A DNA stretch of 46,260 bases, from contig JAFLBN010000024.1 in assembly GCA_017303395.1 (NCBI GenBank), forward strand, positions 1 to 46,260, in the 5' to 3' direction. A model generated the notes under the pieces. It worked only from the letters and a program-made list of their open reading frames with translations. It did not search any database and was not told the origin of the DNA. Positions 10,601 through 20,100 of this stretch are shown in pieces. The position numbers and the translations under genes were made by a program. The stretch's first letter is position 1. Each line of letters begins with the position of its first letter. This DNA comes from Chitinophagales bacterium (GTDB lineage: Bacteria; Bacteroidota; Bacteroidia; Chitinophagales; Chitinophagaceae).

Positions 10601-10703
10601 CAATCTATTGTATGTAAATGGTGTATAGAGGTATCAATTATGCTGATGGAAACGGACGAAACGGTAAAAATGCTGCACGGAAAGCCAAACACATTAAAAG
10701 CAT

Positions 10704-11915
10704 CTATCTATCAGCTAGTAGTTGCTGTAGTTTAGCAGACAATCGCGCGGCTAAAAACTCATTATTATATAGTTGTTTTACCAATACGGAAGCTTCGTTA
10801 GCTATTTGATTCACAAAGTCGGTATTTGTCAAAGCCAATTGAATAGCGTCTGCAAATGCCTGCGGCGTATCTGCAAGCAAATAGTGTTTACCCGACTGTG
10901 CATCTATACCCTGCATGCCTATTGTGGTGCTGATAATCAGTTTCCCCGCCGCCATGGCTTCCAATATCTTCACCCTAATGCCACCGCCAGAACGCAGTGG
11001 GACTATGAGTATCTTTTTATCTGCAATGAAAGATGCAGCATCGACTACCTCACCCAAACAATGCATACCATCACCAGTCAATTCTTTAAATGCATCGGGC
11101 ATATTGCGGCCTGCAAAGTAGAATTGAAAATCGGGGTTCTGTTTACGAACAACAGGCCATACCTCCGTAGCAAACCAGCGGATAGCATCCTGATTTGGGA
11201 GCCAGTCCATAGCGCCAATATGATAGCCTATAAGGCTTTCGTTGCCTTGTGGTTTAATAATTGTCGCATCAATACCAAAAGGTATAGTAAGCATCTGTTT
11301 TGGTGCAATGCTGTTATTAACTACAGCAGCATCAGTATTTGTAATAGGTATCAGCAAATCGTATTGCTGCCATACCTCTTGTTCATAGCTTTTGATACGT
11401 GCAGAAAGATTTGAGAGATACCATTTCTTTAACGGATTACCTGCTGCACCGGCCACACGTTGCCACACCTGCCACTCTATGTTGTGCAATCTGAGTGTCA
11501 AAACAGCATTGGTAGCCTTTCTGATAGCAGGGAGATAACCTGACATGAAAACACTTTCCACCTGTACCACATCGGGCTTGAAACTATTGATAGCATTTAG
11601 GATTGCATCCTGAAAATGCCCATGCATAAAACGCTGCGCATGGTTGGGCTGCTTGCTAAAGAGTAAATTTTGTAATACCCCAAGTGTAGATACATCGTTG
11701 TTTACATCAACAGTCTCAAACTTATAAATGTCTTTATAAAGCCCTTTGAGTACACCCTTGCCTACGCTATGCCTGCTGGTATTCATAGACAGCAGATACA
11801 CTTCCCATCCTTGCAAAGCATACCCACTCACCATGGCATTAGTAGCCAGGTTGCCACCGTCATTCAACGGAAATGGCACACGATTGGTTAAAATAAGGAT
11901 GCGTTTTGCAGGCAT
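10704..11915 (-). CDS. Glycosyltransferase, GT4/GT-B fold
   Basis: 403 residues from the ATG at 11915 (MPAKRILILTNRVPFPLNDGG). A longer frame reaches 12014, but its extra 33 residues run into the start of the divergent gene and lack family character, so I use 11915. N-terminal acceptor-side motif 'NRVPFPLNDGGNLATNAM'; C-terminal donor-side motifs 'GAMDWLPNQDAIRWF', 'VPLRSGGGIRVKILEAMAAG' and 'ISTTIGMQGI'. It resembles the glycosyltransferase at 8142-9323 in architecture, suggesting related roles in a surface glycan pathway split around ribBA. It is divergent from the glycosyltransferase pair at 11977-13835 with a 61-bp gap. Confidence 0.88.
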   Translation of the reverse strand: MPAKRILILTNRVPFPLNDGGNLATNAMVSGYALQGWEVYLLSMNTSRHSVGKGVLKGLYKDIYKFETVDVNNDVSTLGVLQNLLFSKQPNHAQRFMHGHFQDAILNAINSFKPDVVQVESVFMSGYLPAIRKATNAVLTLRLHNIEWQVWQRVAGAAGNPLKKWYLSNLSARIKSYEQEVWQQYDLLIPITNTDAAVVNNSIAPKQMLTIPFGIDATIIKPQGNESLIGYHIGAMDWLPNQDAIRWFATEVWPVVRKQNPDFQFYFAGRNMPDAFKELTGDGMHCLGEVVDAASFIADKKILIVPLRSGGGIRVKILEAMAAGKLIISTTIGMQGIDAQSGKHYLLADTPQAFADAIQLALTNTDFVNQIANEASVLVKQLYNNEFLAARLSAKLQQLLADR

Positions 11916-11976
11916 AGTGCGAATTACCAAAATAAAACGCAAGTTTAAAAAGTTTATTTTTACAACCTTAGCATAA

Positions 11977-13095
11977 ATGGGCAAATCCAAACATATCGTA
12001 CTGACCGTAACCAACGATCTGAACTATGACCAGCGAATGATACGCATTTGCACATCTTTAGTGTCGGCAGGGTATCAAGTAACGCTGATAGGCTTTAAAA
12101 GGAAGAAAAGTAAACCACTTATTGAGCATCCGTTTCAACAAGTGCGCCTGCCTATTATAGCCGAACAGGGGAAACTGCTATATGCAGGTTATTGGTTCCT
12201 ATTGTTTTTCTACCTGCTATTTAAACGGTTCGATGCCATTTGCGCCATAGACCTTGATACAATACTGCCTGACTATTACGCTGCACGCATCAAAGGCAAG
12301 CCTTATGTTTATGATGCACACGAGCTATTTACCGAACTGAAGGAAGTTGTTACACGCCCATCTGTAAAGCGTATGTGGGAATGGATAGAACACCATACCG
12401 TACCACAATGCAAGTACAACTATACTGTTGGCGAATACTGTGCCCTATATTTTAAAGAGAAGTACAATAAAGACTTTGCTGTGGTGCGCAACGCAACAGT
12501 ATTGCGTCCACTCACTATACCAGAGAAAAAGGAGAAATACATCTTGTATCAGGGCTGGGTGAATGAAGGTCGTTGTTTTGAAGAACTGATACCTTCCATG
12601 CAGTTTGTAGATGCCAAGCTGATAGTATGCGGTGGCGGCAACTTCTTTGCACAGGCACAGGAGCTGGCGGTGAAATACGGTGTTCATGATAAAATTGTTT
12701 TTAAAGGCTTTGTACCACCGGATAACTTGAAACAATATACCATCAATGCCTACATAGGGCTTACACTGTTTCATGCCATCAGTAAGAGCAATGAATATTC
12801 ACTTGCCAATCGATTCTTTGATTATATGCACAATGGTGTACCACAGGTGTGCATGAATTTCCCGGAATACATAAAGGTGAATGAGCGCTATGAAATAGGC
12901 ACGCTGATAAACGACCCTATGACGCCTGAAGAAATAGCTAAAGCACTGAATAGGTTACTGAACGACACAGCATACTATAATCGCCTGCAACAAAACTGCC
13001 TGCAGGCACGCGAACACTATTGCTGGCAAAATGAAGAGAAGACTTTGCTGAAGGTATGGGAAGATGTATTCAACACTAAAACATCAGACAGATGA
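11977..13095 (+). CDS. Glycosyltransferase, GT4-like
   Basis: 372 residues. The N-terminus (IVLTVTNDLNYDQRMIRICTS) is typical of a GT4-like subgroup found in Bacteroidota O-antigen or capsule loci. Further along are 'VYDAHELFTELKEV' (acceptor-side loop), 'GWVNEGRCFEELI', and a shortened donor site with 'YSLANRFFDYMHNGVPQVCMNF'. Cytoplasmic sugar transfer to a lipid-linked or surface glycan is the likely role. It overlaps the next gene by 4 bp (ATGA), so translation is probably coupled. Substrate unknown. Confidence 0.87.
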   Translation: MGKSKHIVLTVTNDLNYDQRMIRICTSLVSAGYQVTLIGFKRKKSKPLIEHPFQQVRLPIIAEQGKLLYAGYWFLLFFYLLFKRFDAICAIDLDTILPDYYAARIKGKPYVYDAHELFTELKEVVTRPSVKRMWEWIEHHTVPQCKYNYTVGEYCALYFKEKYNKDFAVVRNATVLRPLTIPEKKEKYILYQGWVNEGRCFEELIPSMQFVDAKLIVCGGGNFFAQAQELAVKYGVHDKIVFKGFVPPDNLKQYTINAYIGLTLFHAISKSNEYSLANRFFDYMHNGVPQVCMNFPEYIKVNERYEIGTLINDPMTPEEIAKALNRLLNDTAYYNRLQQNCLQAREHYCWQNEEKTLLKVWEDVFNTKTSDR

Positions 13096-13835
13096 AAATA
13101 AGTGTTGTGATACCTGCCTATAATGCTGCTACGTGTATTGCTAATGCAATACAATCGTGCATGCAACAAACAATGCAACCGCATGAAATAATTGTGATTG
13201 ATGATGCCAGTACTGATAACACTTGCGATATAGTTGCACAATACAAAGATGTAAGACTATTCAAACAAGCAGCAAATCGAGGTCCATCAGCAGCACGCAA
13301 TCGTGGCATCAAAGAAGCTACAGGTGATGTGATTGCATTTCTGGATAGTGATGATACATGGGCGCCTGAAAAGCTTGCTGCGGTATATGATATATTCAGT
13401 AAGCACGATGAGGTTGTTTATCTGGGACATCCTTATATGCTGTCAGCAGAACAAAAATCAGCCAGAACAAATAACCTATCGACACTTAGCTATACATCTG
13501 TCCTGCTGAAAAATCCTTACCAGCCTTCGTGCCTTTCCATTCGCAAAAGCATGCCGTTAAGGTTCGATGAATCATATCGTTATTGTGAAGACCATGAACT
13601 ATCTATACGCGTAGCGTATCAATACAAAGTGCATTGGTTAGCAGATGCATATACAACACTTGGCAGGCCACAACTTAGTACGGGAGGAGCCTCGGCCAAT
13701 ATTTGGAAAATGCGCAAAGGGGAATTGCGCTTGTACTCATCTGTTTACAAACACAACATAATCTTCCTATTGTTGATACCATTCTTATGGATATTCAGCA
13801 TAGGTAAAATGATTCGCCGCCTTATTTTGAAGTAA
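13092..13835 (+). CDS. Family 2 glycosyltransferase (GT-A fold)
   Basis: 247 residues. Classic GT2 start (MKISVVIPAYNAA), donor-binding 'VIDDASTDNT', 'NRGPSAARNRGI' and the metal-binding DXD-type motif in 'IAFLDSDDTW' at about residues 76-85. 'EDHELSIRVAY' is a likely catalytic-base region (E/D-D-x-E). A hydrophobic stretch near the C-terminus (IIFLLLIPFLWIFSI) followed by basic residues suggests association with the inner membrane. It is the second gene of a two-gene operon. Its stop codon directly abuts the stop of the convergent ATPase gene, with no spacer. Confidence 0.93.
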   Translation: MKISVVIPAYNAATCIANAIQSCMQQTMQPHEIIVIDDASTDNTCDIVAQYKDVRLFKQAANRGPSAARNRGIKEATGDVIAFLDSDDTWAPEKLAAVYDIFSKHDEVVYLGHPYMLSAEQKSARTNNLSTLSYTSVLLKNPYQPSCLSIRKSMPLRFDESYRYCEDHELSIRVAYQYKVHWLADAYTTLGRPQLSTGGASANIWKMRKGELRLYSSVYKHNIIFLLLIPFLWIFSIGKMIRRLILK

Positions 13836-14525
13836 TTATAGTCCTACTGCAGATATTTCTCTTACTCCACCGTGTTCTATACGTACTACACGTGCAGGGT
13901 ATTTCTGAATAATACCGTAGTCGTGCGTAGCCATAATGAACGCCGTATGATAATCACGACAAATATTGAACAGCAATTGCATAATTTCATCTGTCGTATC
14001 GGGGTCAAGGTTTCCTGTAGGTTCGTCGGCAATTATCAGCTTAGGGTTATTTAGCAATGCACGTGCTATATCTACACGTTGCTGTTCACCACCAGACATT
14101 TCGTAAGGCATTTTAAAGCCTTTACCCTTGAGGCCTACTTTGTTCAGTACGTTTTCAATTTTCTCTTTCATCAGGGCTTTGTCCTTCCAGCCTGTTGCGG
14201 TAAGAACAAATTCCAGATTATCATGAATGTTTCTGTCTGTCAGCAAACGGAAATCCTGAAACACAATACCAAGGTTTCTGCGCAACAACGGTACTGTTTT
14301 CCAAGTCAGGTCTTTCAGGTTAAAACCTGCAACTTCGCCCTCGCCTTCACGCAGATATAAATCTCCGTACAGTGTTTTCAGCAGGCTCGATTTACCACTA
14401 CCCGTCTTACCTATCATATATACAAACTCGCCCTTACTAACCTGAAAATTCACGTTGCTGAGGATGAGGCTGCTACCTTGAAATATATTACCGTTCCTAA
14501 TAGAAACAATTGCTGAATCGTTCAT
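13836..14525 (-). CDS. ftsE: FtsE-like ABC ATPase
   Basis: 229 residues. Walker A GKTGSGKS at 39-46, 'VFQDFRLL' Q-loop, signature MSGGEQQ with Ser144, Walker [13 protein letters not shown] (Asp167, Glu168) and the switch histidine in 'ATHD'. The short form and the phrases '[21 protein letters not shown]' and '[16 protein letters not shown]' are typical of FtsE, which with the membrane protein FtsX regulates peptidoglycan hydrolysis at division. No ftsX is adjacent, as is often the case in Bacteroidota. The name therefore rests on the sequence alone; LolD- or MacB-type ATPases are the alternative. Confidence 0.85.
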   Translation of the reverse strand: MNDSAIVSIRNGNIFQGSSLILSNVNFQVSKGEFVYMIGKTGSGKSSLLKTLYGDLYLREGEGEVAGFNLKDLTWKTVPLLRRNLGIVFQDFRLLTDRNIHDNLEFVLTATGWKDKALMKEKIENVLNKVGLKGKGFKMPYEMSGGEQQRVDIARALLNNPKLIIADEPTGNLDPDTTDEIMQLLFNICRDYHTAFIMATHDYGIIQKYPARVVRIEHGGVREISAVGL

Positions 14526-14544
14526 TCAAAGAAAATGCTTTAGA

Positions 14545-14552
14545 CAAAAATA
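14545..14552 (-). promoter_or_regulatory. Bacteroidota -7 box (TATTTTTG) of the ftsE-like gene
   Basis: TATTTTTG on the minus strand, 20 bp before the ATG at 14525, is an exact TAnnTTTG match. No good -33 TTG is seen. Confidence 0.5.
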
Positions 14553-14593
14553 ACAGTTAAATCCAGTAAGTAATCATAAAATTATAAAAATGA

Positions 14594-14622
14594 AGAAGCC
14601 TCCCTGTATGGGAGGCTTCTTT
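14594..14622 (-). terminator. Terminator hairpin after the M43 protease gene
   Basis: AGAAGCCTCCC (14594-14604) pairs perfectly with GGGAGGCTTCT (14610-14620) around a 5-nt loop. It is followed by Ts in the plus direction and, a few bases on, in the minus direction. It lies 24 bp beyond the protease stop codon. Confidence 0.85.
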
Positions 14623-14645
14623 CAATATTGAGAAACAAGTGTCGA

Positions 14646-16985
14646 TTATCTAACAACCAGTTTTTCTGTTTTTGTTTGTGCACCTGCAACAACATTTACG
14701 ATGTAAATACCTTTTGCCTCGATAGCATTTGCAGGAATTTCTACACGGCTAAGATTAGAAGACAGTACTTGTTCTGTACGATATACAACTTTACCTGTGA
14801 TATCAGTTACTGTTACTACAGACTGAGCACCCATGCTACCACGAACTACTACATAAGCTTCTTTAGTAGTTGGGTTTGGCGCAACTGCTATGTTGTTATC
14901 GCCACCAACCAGCGTATTAACACCCTGAGGGAAAGAGCTAACGTTGATACGGTCGATATAATAGTTATTACCTACGCTTTGGTCGCCAAATACGAAGTTA
15001 GCAAATGGCTTGTAGCGGAAGCGGAAATAAACACGTGTGTCACGAGCAGCTGCAGGTATATTCAAGCTCTTCAGATCCCAGTCTTGCATAGACAATGGAG
15101 CATACGGAGAAAGTTGATTACCACGAGCCAGATCTGCTTTTGTCAACGTAGCCATTTTATTCCAAATAGCACCACAGTCTGTTGAATATGAAATTTCCAT
15201 TGAATCAAGCATCAAAGCAAAATCATTTGTCCTCCACATACCTGCATACATAAAGTTCAGATTGCAGTTGCCATTCTTCATACCAGACAAATCGAATGCA
15301 GGAGAGAAGAAATCATCAAAATCGCCTGCTAATTTTTGTGGATCAGCATATGCAGATGCTGCACCTGTTAGTGCATTCATACCTGCACGGTCATCATAAC
15401 CTTTGTAAACGATAGAAGAGTTATCGTAGTAACCTACATTAGCAATTTCCCATTTGAAATTGTTTTTGTAGTAGTTAAATATAGGCCATCTTTCGTTTTC
15501 TGTAGTATTGTTAAACTCCTGGAAGAAGCCGTTAGGATCTATTTTAGTTTTACCATCTGCAACATAGATATCTCTTTTTTCAACTGTAGAATCACCTGCA
15601 TTTGATGTTGCTGTAAGTTTAACTGTAGCCCAACCTGGCTCAGAGAATTTAACACCAACTGTACCTGTCATTGCTGTAGAAGTAGCAGGAGTAGCACCAT
15701 TAGAGAACGTCCAGCTAACAGAAGTTACAGTATCTCTCCAACTTTGGTTTTTGAAATTGAAAGTTTGTTCATCTGCACAAAGGAAATAAGTGCGTTCAGG
15801 AGAAATACCTACAATTTTTTCAACGGAGAATTCAGCTACTGGCTTCATGTCGTTTCTAGGAGCCATCGTACCTGAAGGTGTCATTATACCGGTAACTTTC
15901 AAATTCTCTTCAGTAATGAGGTTATTCCTGTTACCTACTGTGCTTTTCAGTGCAGCACGCATCCTGTCAACTTGCATGTGCGTGAACATGATAGGACAAT
16001 CTGCATAGTCCATAATGTTTTGCACGTTTGTTGTATCCGGGTAGTCTGCTGTATCATTAGTATTAGGACCTGTAGGATATACTTTATAATAACCATTAGC
16101 ACAAGTAGAGTCATAAAGCACTACATTGTTGTTGCAGTTACCTCCGCTTTGAGGGTATCCTGCTCTACCACTACCAAAGTGACCAGTTGTAGGTGGAGTA
16201 TCATCAACTTCATCATCACCACAAGCCTGACTAACACCTTGGTTACTGTTATTCCAAGGGTGATACAGATTCAGATAGTGACCAATTTCGTGTTCGTATG
16301 TTTTTTCAGATGCATTTGTGAAACTTGCACCACCTATGATACCATCATAGAACGAGAAACCTGCTGCTGTTGCCGGGAAAGTAGAATAAGCAGCTACTAC
16401 ACCTGCAGAAGCACCACGGCCAATCCTACGGATCAACCAGATATTCAGATATCGTTGAGGAGCCCACAAATCAAATTTTGCCTGATCATCACCACCTGTT
16501 GTTAAGTAGTGTTGTCTGCGTGTAATACCGGTTGTAGGATTACCATATGGATCCTTGTTTGCTAATACAAACTGGATGTTAGGCTTACCTATATATGGTT
16601 TGAAAGGTGCTATTACATTTGCCAGGTCTGTATTTTCTTTCCTGAATGTAACATTCATCCTTTTAACCCACTCATACACTGCATTATCAGTGATATATTC
16701 TGTGCCGAAGTCGTGTACAATATGCACAACTACAGGTATATACACAGTACTATAGTTACTGTCTTTTGTAGGGGTGTAAGGGTACACAGTTTTTGCATTA
16801 GCATTGATAACACGTTGTGTCAGCATGTGTGCCTGATACTCTTTTTCCAGCTGTTGCTGATACTGCTGTATTACCGGGTAAAGCCTCCTGTAGTCGCTAT
16901 TTACTTCATCTGTAGCGCAACTTTGAGCTTGAGCATTAGCCATGGCAAACACAGCCGACAAACACAAAATAGATTTTTTTATCAT
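14646..16985 (-). CDS. Secreted M43 (pappalysin-like) metalloprotease with T9SS sorting domain
   Basis: 779 residues from ATG 16985, which starts the signal peptide (MIKKSILCLSAVFAMANAQA); an upstream ATG at 17024 adds 13 residues and spoils it. Domains: propeptide-like region to about 90; metzincin zinc protease with HEIGHYLNLYH (His232, Glu233, His236, His242) and a Met-turn region 'NIMDYADCPIMFTHMQ'; a PKD-like domain at about 400-470 ('SWTFSNGATP'); a jelly-roll/MAM-like region; and a C-terminal T9SS type A sorting domain from about 690 ('VAPNPTTKEAYVVV', 'VTDITGKVVYRTEQ', ending in 'TEKLVVR'). It should be exported by Sec, carried through T9SS, and released or attached at the surface. 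It has its own consensus promoter and terminator. The substrate is unknown. Confidence 0.93.
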   Translation of the reverse strand: MIKKSILCLSAVFAMANAQAQSCATDEVNSDYRRLYPVIQQYQQQLEKEYQAHMLTQRVINANAKTVYPYTPTKDSNYSTVYIPVVVHIVHDFGTEYITDNAVYEWVKRMNVTFRKENTDLANVIAPFKPYIGKPNIQFVLANKDPYGNPTTGITRRQHYLTTGGDDQAKFDLWAPQRYLNIWLIRRIGRGASAGVVAAYSTFPATAAGFSFYDGIIGGASFTNASEKTYEHEIGHYLNLYHPWNNSNQGVSQACGDDEVDDTPPTTGHFGSGRAGYPQSGGNCNNNVVLYDSTCANGYYKVYPTGPNTNDTADYPDTTNVQNIMDYADCPIMFTHMQVDRMRAALKSTVGNRNNLITEENLKVTGIMTPSGTMAPRNDMKPVAEFSVEKIVGISPERTYFLCADEQTFNFKNQSWRDTVTSVSWTFSNGATPATSTAMTGTVGVKFSEPGWATVKLTATSNAGDSTVEKRDIYVADGKTKIDPNGFFQEFNNTTENERWPIFNYYKNNFKWEIANVGYYDNSSIVYKGYDDRAGMNALTGAASAYADPQKLAGDFDDFFSPAFDLSGMKNGNCNLNFMYAGMWRTNDFALMLDSMEISYSTDCGAIWNKMATLTKADLARGNQLSPYAPLSMQDWDLKSLNIPAAARDTRVYFRFRYKPFANFVFGDQSVGNNYYIDRINVSSFPQGVNTLVGGDNNIAVAPNPTTKEAYVVVRGSMGAQSVVTVTDITGKVVYRTEQVLSSNLSRVEIPANAIEAKGIYIVNVVAGAQTKTEKLVVR

Positions 16986-17021
16986 TTGTATGTTATTAAT
17001 ATACGAAAGTAAAGATTGTTC

Positions 17022-17054
17022 CAAAGATAGCTATTCCTGTTAAAAAATTGCAAA
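17022..17054 (-). promoter_or_regulatory. Consensus Bacteroidota promoter (TTTG-21 nt-TATCTTTG) of the M43 protease gene
   Basis: On the minus strand TTTG (17054-17051) is followed after 21 nt by TATCTTTG (17029-17022), the expected -33/-7 arrangement for the Bacteroidota primary sigma factor. The leader to the ATG at 16985 is about 30 nt. This supports the shorter start. It is the best-formed promoter in the window. Confidence 0.75.
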
Positions 17055-17182
17055 GTTTTTTGTCACAGAAATACTATTTAAATGTAATAATTACGTCATT
17101 AAATATCGGCTAAAAAACCAGTCTGATATACCACCCCCGATGAGGTATTTGCTATAAGCTTAGCCTATTACTTGATACTTTG

Positions 17183-20100
17183 CTACCTGACTAATACCAG
17201 GTCTCCTTTCTTTTCTAATGTTCGGCCATCGGTACATGTATATCTCAGGTAATAAGTATAAGTACCCATATCCTGTGGCACACCATTTAGCCTGCCATCC
17301 CAACCGGCAGATTGATTAGTTGTTTGAAATACCTTTTGCCCCCATCTGTTGACAATTATAAACTGTTTGACGTCCTGATTACCTTTAGATATTATCCTGA
17401 ACAGGTCATTTTTGCCATCACCATTTGGAGAAAATGCATCGGGAATTGACACATCACAACAATTTTCTGTAGAAATATATGTACTATCGGTACTGTGACA
17501 CCCATAAATATTTTCAGCCTTAATATATAAATATCCAGTTGTACGTTTTGATGCCAACACCCTGTTCATATCTCTGATGTTATAGATTGCATCTCCAGAC
17601 CACGTGTATAACAAATCGTTGCTGTAAGATGCCTTAACAGAAACAGTATCGCCTATACAAATAGTATTTTTATCTATACTTTCAATCTTCACATCGGGCT
17701 TTTCATATATCCCTATTGTATCAAAATACGCTGGAGATATACATCCATATTGAGACTTTACAACTAAAGCAACAACCTTAGTTCCGATCGTATTCCACTG
17801 AATATTGTATATTTTATTTTGCTCTACTGTGGTCAACACACCACCATCTGTTGCAAAATTCATTGTACTGGCAGCATCAGCCATTGTTTTCACAACAACC
17901 TTCTCGTTTATACATGCATAAGGCGGCATTTCAATTTGCCCTGAAGGTAGAGGGTGTACTTGTATCTTAATGGAATCGTTCGCATTGCAAAATGAATCGG
18001 CAACGTTAAGGTGTACCGTCCACAAGCCCGCTTGTTGCCATTTTATGCTATATGGACCGCTGGTGTCACCACTACCTACTGTAGCATTACCAAACGTCCA
18101 TACAAATTTTGTTTTACTGATGTATGTTGTTGTGTCTTCAATTAATATTTCATCTCCCACGCACACTTCATTTGATGTAGCTACAATATGTGGCTTTAAT
18201 GCAGGGTGTATAATAACTGTTACTTTACGCCTGTTGCTCTCACATCCAAACATATCTGTTTGGGTAACATACCAATTATAAACACCTGCTATACCCGATG
18301 ACGGAACTGGTGCAGCTGAAACACCTGCTCCACCTGTGGCCTGTGTGTACCATAGGATATTATTTCCCGCAGCGTACAAGGCTTTTGTAGATGCAAACTG
18401 GCAGTATTGCAATGTATCTGTAGTTGCAGGCATAGCAGACCTTGGCTGTACAACAACCCTAATACGTGCCCGCTGGCTTTCACAATTGCTAACTATTTGG
18501 CTAACATAATAATAATAGGTACCGGGAACAATAGTAGATGGAATGGGCGCTGATGGCAGTGGAGCACCTGCAATAGCAGTATCATACCATTGCAGATTGA
18601 TACCTGTGGCAACTAGTGGCGTGGCCTGTTGCCCTTGACAATAACTAATAAGTGTATTTGCTACAGCAGGTGCAGCAGGCTTAGCATTAACCACAGCTAT
18701 TGTACTGGCAGGCGATGATACACAGCCATCAACAGTTACAACTACAGTATAGGTACCTGAATGAGAAGTGTTAGCAGGCATAAATACCGGAGACTGAGTT
18801 GTTGTAGCAAAACCACCCGGACCAATCCAGGCAAACGTAGCATTGGGCAGTGTAGATACATACAACTGTAAAACATCGCCTTCGCACACAGGACCACTAT
18901 TCGATACGGTGGGTGTTCCCGGTGTTGGTTTTATTGTAACAACTGTAGATGCAGGTTGTGAAAAACAATTGTTTTTGCTCGCAATCAAAGTATAAACACC
19001 AGATTGAGATGGAATACCGGATGGTATTGTCGGATTTTGTAAAGATGAAGCGAAACCCCACGGACCTGTCCACGACCATGTAACACCTGAGGAATCGCTG
19101 GTGCCGGTAAACACAACAGTACTACCCTGACAAATAGGTGTGTTATTATTCGCAGTGACAACCGGTGGATTAGGGTCTGTCAGTGTTATTGGCCCTAATA
19201 CATTCGACACACAGTTGTTAATAGTAGTAGTGATGTGGTAAGCCCCGGAACCTAGCGCCGGAATTATAATACGCCCCAAACCATCGGCAGTAGCTAAAAA
19301 ACCTGGCTGAACAACTGAATTTTTGGTATAACTGACACTGTAAATATTACCACTTGTCATGCCCCCTACAATTATACTACCATTAGCTCCTAAACAGGTG
19401 ACAGGATTATTTTTTGCACTTAATGAAATAACAGGAGGTGGCGGATCTGAGACTTTTAAATCTGGCAACGGATCTGAAGAGCATCCCGTTGTAGCAGTTA
19501 TTTTTATTTCTGAATAGATACCCGCGGTTAATGATGGTATGGTTATAAAACCTGTTGGCGATGTAACATAACCCACAGCAGGCTGTGTAACACCATTCTT
19601 TTTGTAAGTAACGGTAAAAAATGTACTGACAAGCATACCACCAAGTGTTATGCTACCGTCGCTGCCAAAGCATGTAGTAGTATTACTTATAGTGTAACTT
19701 CCAATAACTGGTGCGGGCGTGGGGTTTACAACTACAGTAGTAGAACTTGCAGGAGATATACAGCCATTTACAGTAGCAACAACTGTATATACACCTGAAT
19801 GAATCGGCTGTCCGTTTGATATTCTTGAAACACGCAAGGTATCTGTATAACCATTTGGACCAGTCCATGAATAATACCCATTAAGCATACTATCTGCCTG
19901 CAACACTATTGTATTGCCAGAACACAATGGGCTGTTGCTTACAGCATTTGGTGATGGTGGTGTTGGATAAACAGTTACATATGTAGTATCGGGTGCTGAT
20001 ATACAATTATTCTTAGTAGCAGTAAGGATATAATTGCCTGACTGATTTGGCAATACATTATTAAATGTAACTACAGGCAATGTTGACGAAAAGCCGTTAG

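Noticed and set aside
10551-10703. FMN riboswitch ahead of ribBA
   Set aside because: The leader after the TACCTTTG promoter is only about 35 nt and lacks the conserved RFN elements.
11916-12014. N-terminal extension of the glycosyltransferase at 10704
   Set aside because: It overlaps the start of the divergent gene and does not resemble the GT4 N-terminus, which begins at 11915.
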